Below are positions 32,715 through 38,848 of a stretch of DNA of 45,855 nucleotides, piece after piece. The notes under the pieces were generated by a model that made no database searches, was not told where the DNA came from, and saw only the letters and a list, made by a program, of their open reading frames with translations. Source of the stretch: an uncultured Clostridia bacterium (lineage in GTDB: Bacteria > Bacillota > Clostridia > Christensenellales > Borkfalkiaceae); the NCBI GenBank assembly GCA_947630115.1, contig CANRGG010000015.1:1-45855 (forward strand). The letters run 5' to 3'. Within the stretch, counting starts at the first letter, position 1. Every line of letters begins with the position of its first letter. Made by a program: the position numbers and the translations under genes.

Positions 32715-33767
32715 TCAGTTTTGTTCTCTCTTCAAATACTCTCTTTGCACCGTTGCCAAGATCTCCACCGCCTCGACGGGAAGCCTGCCCAGCGGATCAG
32801 GTCCCACGTTCACCAGATAATTCACGCCGAGTTTTTCAAGTTTGAGACGGGTTTCCAGGATCTTTTCGGGACTCTTCCAGCCGGGATAGGCCGTCGTATA
32901 GCCCCAAGAGCCGTTGAGGGTGCAGGCGGACTCATACAGCCCGAACGGAGACTCCTTGAAGCCGTGGATATCGTTCGGATCAAAGGAGCCGACCTTGTCC
33001 GGGATCTCTTCGGGGATCTCGTTGTCGCCCAGCGAAACGAAGTCGTAACAGCCGTTTCCGAGACGGGAATTGACGAGACATCCCGGCTGCAACCGCTTGA
33101 CAAGGGCGTAGATCTCCTCGCTCTGCTCTTTTGTCGAATCGAGCGGCATGTCGAACCACACCGTGAAGATCGGCCCGTACCCCGTCATGAGCTCTTCGAT
33201 CTGCGGCAAAATCTTCTTGCGGAAGCAGATCTCGAAATTTTTTTCGCTTTTCTCGGGAAAATCCCAGGAATTTTCCCAGGTATCTCCCGCGGCTTCCGAC
33301 GGATCGGCGCCGAATCCCCCGCCGTGCTTTTCATGCCAATCAATGACCTGCGAATAGTAGATCCCGAATTTCAGCCCGTGTTTTTCGCAGGAATCGGCAA
33401 GCTCCTTCACGATATCCCGCCGGAAGGGCGAAGCGTCCACGACGTTGAAGTCGTCCGCCTTCGAATGAAAGAGCGCAAACCCCTCGTGATGTTTCGCCGT
33501 GACGACGAGATAGTTCATGCCGCAGTTCTTCGCAAACGCGCAGATCTCATCGGCGTTGAAATAGATCGGGTTAAAAACTTTTGCCAGCGTCTCCATTTCG
33601 GCGTTCGGGATCTTCATCGCGCATTGGGTCCATTCCGCATAGCGGGGCCCGCGCTTGCCGCGGTAGACGCCGCCCAAGAGCGAATACAGCCCGAAATGCA
33701 GCATGAGCCCGTATTTTGCCTGCCGGAACGCCTGGATATTCTGCTCTTTTTGCAAAGAAATCGCCAT
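32715..33767 (-). CDS. Alpha-L-fucosidase (GH29)
   Basis: A 350-residue GH29 enzyme that removes terminal alpha-L-fucose from glycans. Seen: N-terminal KYGLMLHFGLYSL and GPRYAEWTQC, NPIYFNADEICAFAKNCGMNYLVVTAKHHEGF, DFNVVD, GIYYSQ, and the nucleophile Asp206 in FTVWFDMPLD. No signal peptide is seen, so it probably acts inside the cell on imported fucosides. It lacks the C-terminal beta-sandwich domain of larger fucosidases. Start ATG follows GGGAG. It begins 15 bp after scpB and seems attached to the segregation operon, an unusual partner. Confidence 0.92.
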   Translation of the reverse strand: MAISLQKEQNIQAFRQAKYGLMLHFGLYSLLGGVYRGKRGPRYAEWTQCAMKIPNAEMETLAKVFNPIYFNADEICAFAKNCGMNYLVVTAKHHEGFALFHSKADDFNVVDASPFRRDIVKELADSCEKHGLKFGIYYSQVIDWHEKHGGGFGADPSEAAGDTWENSWDFPEKSEKNFEICFRKKILPQIEELMTGYGPIFTVWFDMPLDSTKEQSEEIYALVKRLQPGCLVNSRLGNGCYDFVSLGDNEIPEEIPDKVGSFDPNDIHGFKESPFGLYESACTLNGSWGYTTAYPGWKSPEKILETRLKLEKLGVNYLVNVGPDPLGRLPVEAVEILATVQREYLKREQN

Positions 33768-33782
33768 AGTTTGCTCCCGTCG

Positions 33783-34493
33783 TCAGCCGATCTTGACGAG
33801 ATCGCTCTCGTCGAGGCCGCGCAAAAAGTCGGGGATCTCGTAGCCGCAGACATGGTCGTCCCCGCCGGAGAGCCCCTCCTCGGCGCGGGAACCTTCCTGC
33901 CGCCCGCTTTCGCCGCCCGTCGCGTCCGGATCGACGTATTCTTCCCGCGCATAGAGATAGCTGTCCGTCTCCGTCCGCGCGATCGCCGCCATCAGCGTCT
34001 CGTAATCGGGAAGATCGGAGAGGGAATTGAGCTTGAACCGCTTCAAAAATTCGTCGGTCGTCGCATAGAGAATGGGACGGCCCACGGCGTCCTTCCTGCC
34101 GCAGGGATAGATGAGCTTGAGCTCCATGAGCGCATGGACCGCATAGTCGGAGTTGAGCCCGCGCAAAAGCTCGATCTCGGTCTTTGTGATGGGCTGCTTG
34201 TAGGCGACGATCGCCGCGCATTCCAGAATGGTGCGGGTGAGCTCCTTCTCGCGGATGGGATTGAGCACCGCCTCGACCTCCGCCTTATAGTCGGGATTGG
34301 AGGCGAGCTGTGCCTTGCCGTTGAACTGCAGCAGGCGGATCCCCCCCTCCGCGCCGTAGCGCGCCTCGAGCTCTTCGAGACTCTTTTTGATCTCCTTCGT
34401 CGTCACTTCGAGCTTTTCGGCGATATCCGAAAGCGCGACGCTCTTGCCCGAGGCGAACAGGATCGCCTCAATTATATTCGTCAATTTGTCCAA
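33783..34493 (-). CDS. scpB: Segregation and condensation protein B (TTG start)
   Basis: A 236-residue ScpB, which binds ScpA and SMC to organise and segregate the chromosome. Two winged-helix repeats are seen: the N-terminal IIEAILFASGKSVALSDIA, and the second around ILECAAIVAYKQPITKTEIELLRG with VGRPILYATTDEFLKRF. The C-terminal ~50 residues form an acidic, Gly-rich tail beyond the usual domain. The start is a TTG at 34493 preceded by GGGAGG; no ATG fits before the first helix. It overlaps the end of scpA by 26 bp. Confidence 0.94.
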   Translation of the reverse strand: MDKLTNIIEAILFASGKSVALSDIAEKLEVTTKEIKKSLEELEARYGAEGGIRLLQFNGKAQLASNPDYKAEVEAVLNPIREKELTRTILECAAIVAYKQPITKTEIELLRGLNSDYAVHALMELKLIYPCGRKDAVGRPILYATTDEFLKRFKLNSLSDLPDYETLMAAIARTETDSYLYAREEYVDPDATGGESGRQEGSRAEEGLSGGDDHVCGYEIPDFLRGLDESDLVKIG

Positions 34494-35265
34494 GATAGTC
34501 CTCCCCGTCGCGGTCGGGATTGAGCGTGATCGAAATCTCCCCGAACGCCTCCGTCTGCCTCACGCAGAGATACTGATATTTCAAAAGTTCCAAAAGCGCC
34601 TGAAAGGTCGTGACGATCTCGCTCTTGGAATAGCCGTGCGAAAACAGCTCGGTGAACCCCACTTGTTTGTTGCTCTCGAGGGTTTCGAGAATGGTCTGCA
34701 CCTTCTCGGCGACGGTAAATTCGTCGCGCGGGATCTCTCGCGTCTCGGTCTCGGAAAGTTCGCTCCCCCGCTTCATCATGAGCGCCGAAAACGCCGAAAC
34801 GAGCCCCTCGAGGGTCAGATTGTCGAGCGAAAAGACCGTCTTGGTCTCCCCGACGTTCTTGTCCGGCTCCTTGAAGAAATAGCCGATCGTCTCAAGCTCC
34901 TTGAGTTTTTTGGTCTCTTCCTTGATGAGACGGAACTCCTCGAGGGCGCGGATGAGCTCCGCCTTGTCCTCTTCGATCTCTTCGTCGAGCGCCGGATCCT
35001 CTTCGAGATTGGGCACGAGGCTCTGCGCCTTGATTTTGAGGATCGTCGCCGCGATGTTGAGATAGTCGCTCACTTTGTCGACGTCGAGATAGGGAAGCCC
35101 CTTCATGTAGTCGAGAAACTGCTCGGTGACCTTGGAGACGAAAACGTCCTCGATCCGGATCTCCTCCTTGTTGATGAGGAAGAGCAGCAGATCGAGCGGT
35201 CCCTCGAAGCCGTCGAGCACGGTCGTATAGTCGACGGTCGATTCGAAATTCTCGCGGTTTACCAT
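34468..35265 (-). CDS. scpA: Segregation and condensation protein A
   Basis: A 265-residue ScpA kleisin bridging the SMC heads together with ScpB. Seen: the N-terminal DGFEGPLDLLLFLINKEEI motif, VSDYLNIAATILKIKAQSLVP, and the C-terminal winged helix (VTTFQALLELLKYQYL...TEAFGEI). The ATG at 35265 has GGGGG 8 nt upstream; an in-frame TTG five codons earlier is less likely. The start overlaps the M50 peptidase end by 7 bp, so M50, scpA and scpB are tightly coupled. Confidence 0.95.
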   Translation of the reverse strand: MVNRENFESTVDYTTVLDGFEGPLDLLLFLINKEEIRIEDVFVSKVTEQFLDYMKGLPYLDVDKVSDYLNIAATILKIKAQSLVPNLEEDPALDEEIEEDKAELIRALEEFRLIKEETKKLKELETIGYFFKEPDKNVGETKTVFSLDNLTLEGLVSAFSALMMKRGSELSETETREIPRDEFTVAEKVQTILETLESNKQVGFTELFSHGYSKSEIVTTFQALLELLKYQYLCVRQTEAFGEISITLNPDRDGEDYLGQIDEYN

Positions 35266-35987
35266 AAAAGAAGCCCCCAAAGCTCCCCGACGGGCATTCC
35301 GAACGCAAGCCCCCAGACCGCCAAGATCGGGAAGCCGAGATATTTCGTCGCAAACTGCATGATCCAGCCCAGAATGTTGAAATAATCCATCTGCGAAATG
35401 CCCATCCGCACAAAGATATTGCAGATGAAGCTCTCGATGATCAGAAACAGCAAAATATAATAGCCGTATTGGCGGAGGAAGCGGTAGATCTTGCCGCGGC
35501 GGCGGTTCAAAGCGTCCACGAGGCGGAAGCCGTCCAGCGGATAGAACGGCAGCAGGTTAAAGACGCAGAACGACAGGCTGAACGAGTAGAGCGACAAAAA
35601 CAGATAGTACAGAAAATCGGTCACGAACGCGATCTGCGGCATAAAGTTTATGATCAAAAGCACGAAGGGATAGAACACAAACGCGCAGATATAGTTGACG
35701 ACGACCCCCGCACAGGCGGTGAGCCCCAGCCCCAGACGATATTTTTTGAAATTGTTCGGATTGATCGGAACCGGCTTTGCCCAGCCGAACCCCACGAGGG
35801 TAAAGCAGATGAGCCCGACGAGGTCGAAATGCCGGAGCGGGTTCAAAGAGAGCCTGCCGTTGAGTTTCGGCGTATAATCCCCGCAGCGGTAGGCAACGTA
35901 GGCATGGGCGAACTCATGGAGCGTCAGAACCACCACGACGGCGAAAAAACTAGCCAAAATTTCGATGAGATAGGAAAGATCGAACAT
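35259..35987 (-). CDS. Site-2-type membrane metallopeptidase (M50)
   Basis: A 242-residue integral membrane protease of the short M50B (YwhC/SpoIVFB-like) group. Zinc motif HEFAH at residues 24-28 lies in the first helix; the second element NLLPFYPLDGFRLV supplies the Asp ligand, and NGRLSLNPLRHFD is another family mark. About five or six membrane segments. Such short forms often sit upstream of scpAB in Bacillota; the substrate is unknown. The ATG at 35987 is chosen because a -10 box (TATAAT) ends 7 nt upstream and no Shine-Dalgarno site is present, suggesting a leaderless message; an earlier in-frame start reads through that promoter. Confidence 0.92.
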   Translation of the reverse strand: MFDLSYLIEILASFFAVVVVLTLHEFAHAYVAYRCGDYTPKLNGRLSLNPLRHFDLVGLICFTLVGFGWAKPVPINPNNFKKYRLGLGLTACAGVVVNYICAFVFYPFVLLIINFMPQIAFVTDFLYYLFLSLYSFSLSFCVFNLLPFYPLDGFRLVDALNRRRGKIYRFLRQYGYYILLFLIIESFICNIFVRMGISQMDYFNILGWIMQFATKYLGFPILAVWGLAFGMPVGELWGLLLW

Positions 35988-35994
35988 ACCCAAG

Positions 35995-36023
35995 ATTATA
36001 GCAAATTTTTTCCCGAAAAGCAA
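35995..36023 (-). promoter_or_regulatory. Promoter abutting the M50-scpAB start codon
   Basis: Minus strand TTGCTT (36023-36018), 17-bp spacer, TATAAT (36000-35995), 7 nt from the ATG. Confidence 0.8.
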
Positions 36024-36213
36024 CCGTTTGAAGGGAATGAAAGGAAAATATTCCACAATTTATGGGAATGGAGCGGAAAAATTTGTCAAGATATTGTAGA
36101 ACCTGTCCCTTTTTCCCGAAAATCTCGGCGCGGCGCGGAAGATCAGGCGCAATTCGAGAGAGTTTCAAAAGTTTCCGCATTCTGTCCGTCCCACTGCGCA
36201 TACTCTAAAAAAG

Positions 36214-36753
36214 ATGCGAAGAGCCGGGAAACTTTTTGAAATCGCCGCCGCAGCGCTTTTAACTGCGGTCCTTTTCGCCGTCTGTTACTTTTCCGTCCGC
36301 GCCCTCTCCTATCCCATGCCACACCGCGCGGTCGCGGAAGAGAGCGGGCTCGATACGGCGCTCGTCTACGCCGTGATGAAGGCGGAGAGCGGATTTAACG
36401 AGCGGGCGGAAAGCGAAGCGGGCGCCTTGGGGCTCATGCAGCTCATGCCCTCCACCGCGGAATTTCTCTGCAGGCAGAACAAGATCGAATTTTCGCGGGA
36501 ACGGCTCTTTGACGGAGCATACAATCTCCGGCTGGGATGCCTGTATCTGAAATATCTGCTCCGAAGATTTCGCGGCGAAAAAACGGCGCTTGCGGCTTAC
36601 AATGCAGGCGAGGGAACGGTCGCCCGATGGCTGACGGAGGCCAAATATTCCCCGGACGGGGCCACGCTGGAGGAGATCCCCTACCCCGAAACGGCGCGTT
36701 ACGTAAAAAAAGTGGAAAAATTTCGGAAAAATTATCGGTTTTTTTATCATTAA
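36214..36753 (+). CDS. Membrane-anchored lytic transglycosylase (SLT domain)
   Basis: A 179-residue protein with one N-terminal membrane helix (about residues 9-32) and an SLT lysozyme-like domain that cleaves peptidoglycan glycan strands. Catalytic Glu58 lies in VMKAESGFN; GALGLMQLMPSTAEFL and ALAAYNAGEGTVARWL are the other two family motifs. No clear Shine-Dalgarno site is seen before the ATG, which follows a run of A; the promoter was not identified with confidence. It is divergent from the M50 operon. Confidence 0.93.
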   Translation: MRRAGKLFEIAAAALLTAVLFAVCYFSVRALSYPMPHRAVAEESGLDTALVYAVMKAESGFNERAESEAGALGLMQLMPSTAEFLCRQNKIEFSRERLFDGAYNLRLGCLYLKYLLRRFRGEKTALAAYNAGEGTVARWLTEAKYSPDGATLEEIPYPETARYVKKVEKFRKNYRFFYH

Positions 36754-36756
36754 AAC

Positions 36757-36785
36757 TTGACAAGCTCCGGAAAAAGTTGTATATT
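36757..36785 (+). promoter_or_regulatory. Promoter of tRNA-Leu
   Basis: TTGACA (36757-36762), 17-bp spacer, TATATT (36780-36785), starting 4 bp after the transglycosylase stop and 33 nt before the mature tRNA. Confidence 0.83.
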
Positions 36786-36818
36786 AGAAAAGCTGTTGAG
36801 AAACGGCGCGAAAAAAAT

Positions 36819-36901
36819 GCGGTCGTGGCGGAATTGGCAGACGCGCAAGACTAAGGATCTTGTGGGCGACCATGCAGGTTCGATTCCTGTCGACCGCACC
36901 A
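36819..36901 (+). tRNA. tRNA-Leu (AAG)
   Basis: An 83-nt class II tRNA with encoded CCA. Acceptor GCGGTCG/CGACCGC, D stem GCG/CGC, anticodon stem CAAGA/TCTTG around the loop CTAAGGA, so the anticodon is AAG at 36853-36855 (Leu, CUU), a variable arm, and T arm GCAGG TTCGATT CCTGT. A34 is rare in bacteria and normally needs editing to inosine by TadA to read CUC and CUA as well. Confidence 0.93.
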
Positions 36902-36910
36902 AGTCAGTAT

Positions 36911-36960
36911 AATCCGAACCAAATGCTCGTAACGAGTGAATGGTTCGGATTTACTTTTTA
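36911..36960 (+). terminator. Terminator of tRNA-Leu
   Basis: AATCCGAACCA (36911-36921) pairs with TGGTTCGGATT (36941-36951); the loop holds an inner CTCG/CGAG stem. TACTTTTTATTT follows. Confidence 0.88.
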
Positions 36961-36981
36961 TTTATAAGTGCTTCCCGCTAC

Positions 36982-37009
36982 TTGCGTTTCTCCTGTTTTA
37001 TGGTATAAT
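36982..37009 (+). promoter_or_regulatory. Extended -10 promoter of the AT-rich lipoprotein gene, flanked by an inverted repeat
   Basis: TTGCGT (36982-36987), 16 bp, TATAAT (37004-37009) with an extended TGG just before it. An inverted repeat TCCTGTTT (36991-36998) / AAACAGGA (37019-37026) brackets the -10 box and could be an operator. Confidence 0.65.
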
Positions 37010-37087
37010 GAAAGTAACAAACAGGAATTTTACGGAGAAGTGAGAAAATTTCTGTTTTGAAACGTTATATAGATAGGAGGTGCTTTT

Positions 37088-37588
37088 ATGAAGAAATTAT
37101 CGAAGATTATATGCACATCGTTTTTAGTGGGTAGCATTATGGTGATTTTTGCGGCTTGTACAGATGATATTGTCGGCGATCCTTACAAAGATTACGTTGC
37201 GGCGGGGATACAAGCAAATGGAATTCCTCATGATACCGCAGAAGATTATGAGAAGATGATATCATTTACAGCGGAATTTACAGCGGAAAAAGCCAAGATT
37301 TTTACCGATTACGAAAGCTATGCAGCATATAATTTTCCGCTGAACTATACGGAAGGATTTTTTGAAAAAAACAACTTGCTGATTTTCTGGACACTTTCCT
37401 GTTCTTCCGATGGTATGCAATTCTATGATATTCTTTTATATGAAAATAAACTTTATCCATGCTATTCAAGGGTAAAAATTAACCCTGGGGATGCGGTAAC
37501 GGACGATATAATTTGTATGCCATATTATGTTGAATTGAATAAAAGCAATAGCTATCAGTTTGGTGAAGTGATTTATAAATTTAGATAA
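37088..37588 (+). CDS. Predicted lipoprotein of unknown function, AT-rich
   Basis: A 166-residue protein with a signal peptide and a lipobox-like FAAC (Cys24). The mature part is small and mixed alpha/beta with KIFTDYESYAAYNFPLNY, a FFEKNNLLIFWTLSCSS segment and a second Cys pair region; I cannot name a family. A strong site (TAGGAGGTGC) precedes the ATG. Base composition and codon use (many AT-ending codons) differ sharply by eye from the GC-rich neighbours, pointing to recent transfer. It stands alone between tRNA-Leu and the NHEJ genes. Confidence 0.75.
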   Translation: MKKLSKIICTSFLVGSIMVIFAACTDDIVGDPYKDYVAAGIQANGIPHDTAEDYEKMISFTAEFTAEKAKIFTDYESYAAYNFPLNYTEGFFEKNNLLIFWTLSCSSDGMQFYDILLYENKLYPCYSRVKINPGDAVTDDIICMPYYVELNKSNSYQFGEVIYKFR

Positions 37589-37600
37589 ATTCCCAATTTG

Positions 37601-37683
37601 CCGCACGGACAACGGGCATCTATACCATAGGTATAGCACTATACTTATTGCGCTCCGCTCCATAAGTTTCGTGTGCCCTGCGG
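37601..37683 (+). ncRNA. Possible structured non-coding RNA element downstream of the lipoprotein
   Basis: An 83-nt stretch that folds by hand into a multi-branched structure: outer helix CCGCA (37601-37605)/TGCGG (37679-37683) stacked on GGGCA (37614-37618)/TGCCC (37674-37678), enclosing hairpins CTATACC-ATA-GGTATAG (37620-37636) and ACTTAT...ATAAGT (37643-37667). The strand is inferred from the upstream gene. A weak CCAC/GTGG hairpin with TTTTTT follows at 37694-37712. It matches no RNA family I can name. Confidence 0.4.
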
Positions 37684-37800
37684 TGCTATTCGCCCACGCA
37701 AGGTGGTTTTTTATGAGGAATTCTGCGATTTCGCATTGTCAAAGAACGTTTTCATCTTTCTTGTATGCGACTCCTGGTGGCGACAAAAACCTATACAAAA

Positions 37801-37835
37801 AACAGACCGAAATGGGATTTTTCGGTCTGTTTTGA
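37801..37835. terminator. Hairpin terminator, probably bidirectional
   Basis: AACAGACCGAAA (37801-37812) pairs with TTTCGGTCTGTT (37820-37831); a 7-nt loop. TTTTGAATTTG follows on the plus strand and TTTTGTATAG on the minus strand, so it can serve both the lipoprotein and ku. Confidence 0.85.
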
Positions 37836-37856
37836 ATTTGAAATTTTGATTTTTGA

Positions 37857-37896
37857 GGTTTTGCATAGTAATATGCGTGACATAGTACTTGTTTTT
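37857..37896 (+). repeat. 40-nt palindromic element, copy B
   Basis: Plus-strand copy of the element at 29468-29507: the same GGTTTTGCATAGTA start, a degenerate core (ATATGCGTGACATAGTAC) and TGTTTTT end. It overlaps the first base of the ku stop codon region, as copy A abuts the ygjP-like stop codon, but in the opposite orientation to the gene. Confidence 0.7.
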
Positions 37897-38746
37897 ATGC
37901 CTCTTTTTTGGTTTTTGCGCTGCGAGGACGGGCTGCGCTCTTGTGCGCGGACGCGGCAGACGCGGCCTTTTTGCGCTTTATCGTCCCCTTTTCGGCGTTC
38001 TTCACGCTCGCTTTCAAGGCTTCCATGAGGTCGATGATCACCCCGGGCTTTTCGTCCTTGGGTGCGGTCACGGTCTTTCCCGCGATCTTGTCCGCGATGA
38101 GCGCTTTCAGTTTCTCCTGAAACTCATCCTTATATTTTTCGGGCGCAAAGGGCTCCTCCATGCTCTTGACGAGCTGCTTTGCGATCTCGAGTTCGCCCTC
38201 CGTCGCCTTGGGACGCTCGTAATCGACGGGGATCTCCTTGATGTCGCTCTGAAACAGAAGAGTCTGGATAAGCATGCCGTCCTCGCGCGGGATGATGACG
38301 AGCAATTTTTCTGAATTTCCGAACACCGTTTTGCCGAGCGCGGCGCGCCCCGTCTCCATCATCGCGCGGCGCAACAGCTCGAGTGCTTTCCCGCCCCCTT
38401 TTTGCGGCACGACGTAATAAGCCTTGTCATAGTAGACGGGACTGATCTCATCGAGGGCGGTGAAACACAGAATTGTGATCGTCCTGTCCTTCTCCGTCTT
38501 GATCTTTTCGATCTCCTCGTCGGTGATGACGACGTATTGGTCCTTCGCGTACTGAAAACCGCGCACGATGTCCTTTGGCTCGACCTCTTTTCCGCAGTGG
38601 GCGCAGACTTTTTTATAGCGGATCCGCGATTTGTCCGCCTTGTGAAGCTGGTTGAACGCGATGTCGCTGTCCTGCGTCGCGGTGTAGAGACTGACGGGGA
38701 TGTAGACGAGCCCGAACGAGATCGCCCCCTTCTGGATGACTGCCAT
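37895..38746 (-). CDS. ku: Ku homologue, non-homologous end joining
   Basis: A 283-residue bacterial Ku that binds DNA double-strand ends as a homodimer and recruits LigD. Seen: N-terminal KGAISFGLVYIPVSLYTAT, FNQLHKADKSRIRYKKVCAHCG with a Cys pair, VVITDEEIEKI, VYYDKAYYVVP, and KQLVKSMEEPFAPEKYKDEF. The C-terminal ~30 residues are a Lys/Ala/Ser-rich tail (IKRKKAASAASAHKSAAR), like the DNA-binding tails of other bacterial Ku proteins. GGAGGGAAG precedes the ATG. It is divergent from ligD with a 102-bp gap. Confidence 0.95.
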   Translation of the reverse strand: MAVIQKGAISFGLVYIPVSLYTATQDSDIAFNQLHKADKSRIRYKKVCAHCGKEVEPKDIVRGFQYAKDQYVVITDEEIEKIKTEKDRTITILCFTALDEISPVYYDKAYYVVPQKGGGKALELLRRAMMETGRAALGKTVFGNSEKLLVIIPREDGMLIQTLLFQSDIKEIPVDYERPKATEGELEIAKQLVKSMEEPFAPEKYKDEFQEKLKALIADKIAGKTVTAPKDEKPGVIIDLMEALKASVKNAEKGTIKRKKAASAASAHKSAARPRSAKTKKEA

Positions 38747-38833
38747 AAACTTCCCTCCGCTTAAAATCTGCCCGTTTTGAGGTCGCGATATTCCGGATCG
38801 GGAAAATTCGCCGATAAAATTCCGCCGATTTTC

Positions 38834-38848
38834 ATATCCTGTGGATAT
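38834..38848. promoter_or_regulatory. Palindrome at the ligD start codon
   Basis: ATATCC-TGT-GGATAT, a perfect 6+3+6 dyad ending directly at the ligD ATG (38849). No Shine-Dalgarno site is visible there, so it may be an operator or a translation-blocking hairpin. TAAAAT at 38815-38820 is a possible -10 box. Confidence 0.4.

Larger units (their letters stand above)
37589..37894. other. Gene-free AT-rich stretch between the lipoprotein and ku
   Basis: About 306 bp without a credible gene. It holds the structured element at 37601-37683, a weak hairpin with T-run at 37694-37712, a bidirectional terminator at 37801-37835 and copy B of the 40-nt palindromic element at 37857-37896. The rest shows nothing recognisable. 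Confidence 0.6.

Noticed and set aside
37765-37800. Possible att-like duplication of the tRNA-Leu 3' end (CGACTCCTGG...)
   Set aside because: Similarity to the tRNA end is only partial after the first nine bases, and no integrase is nearby.
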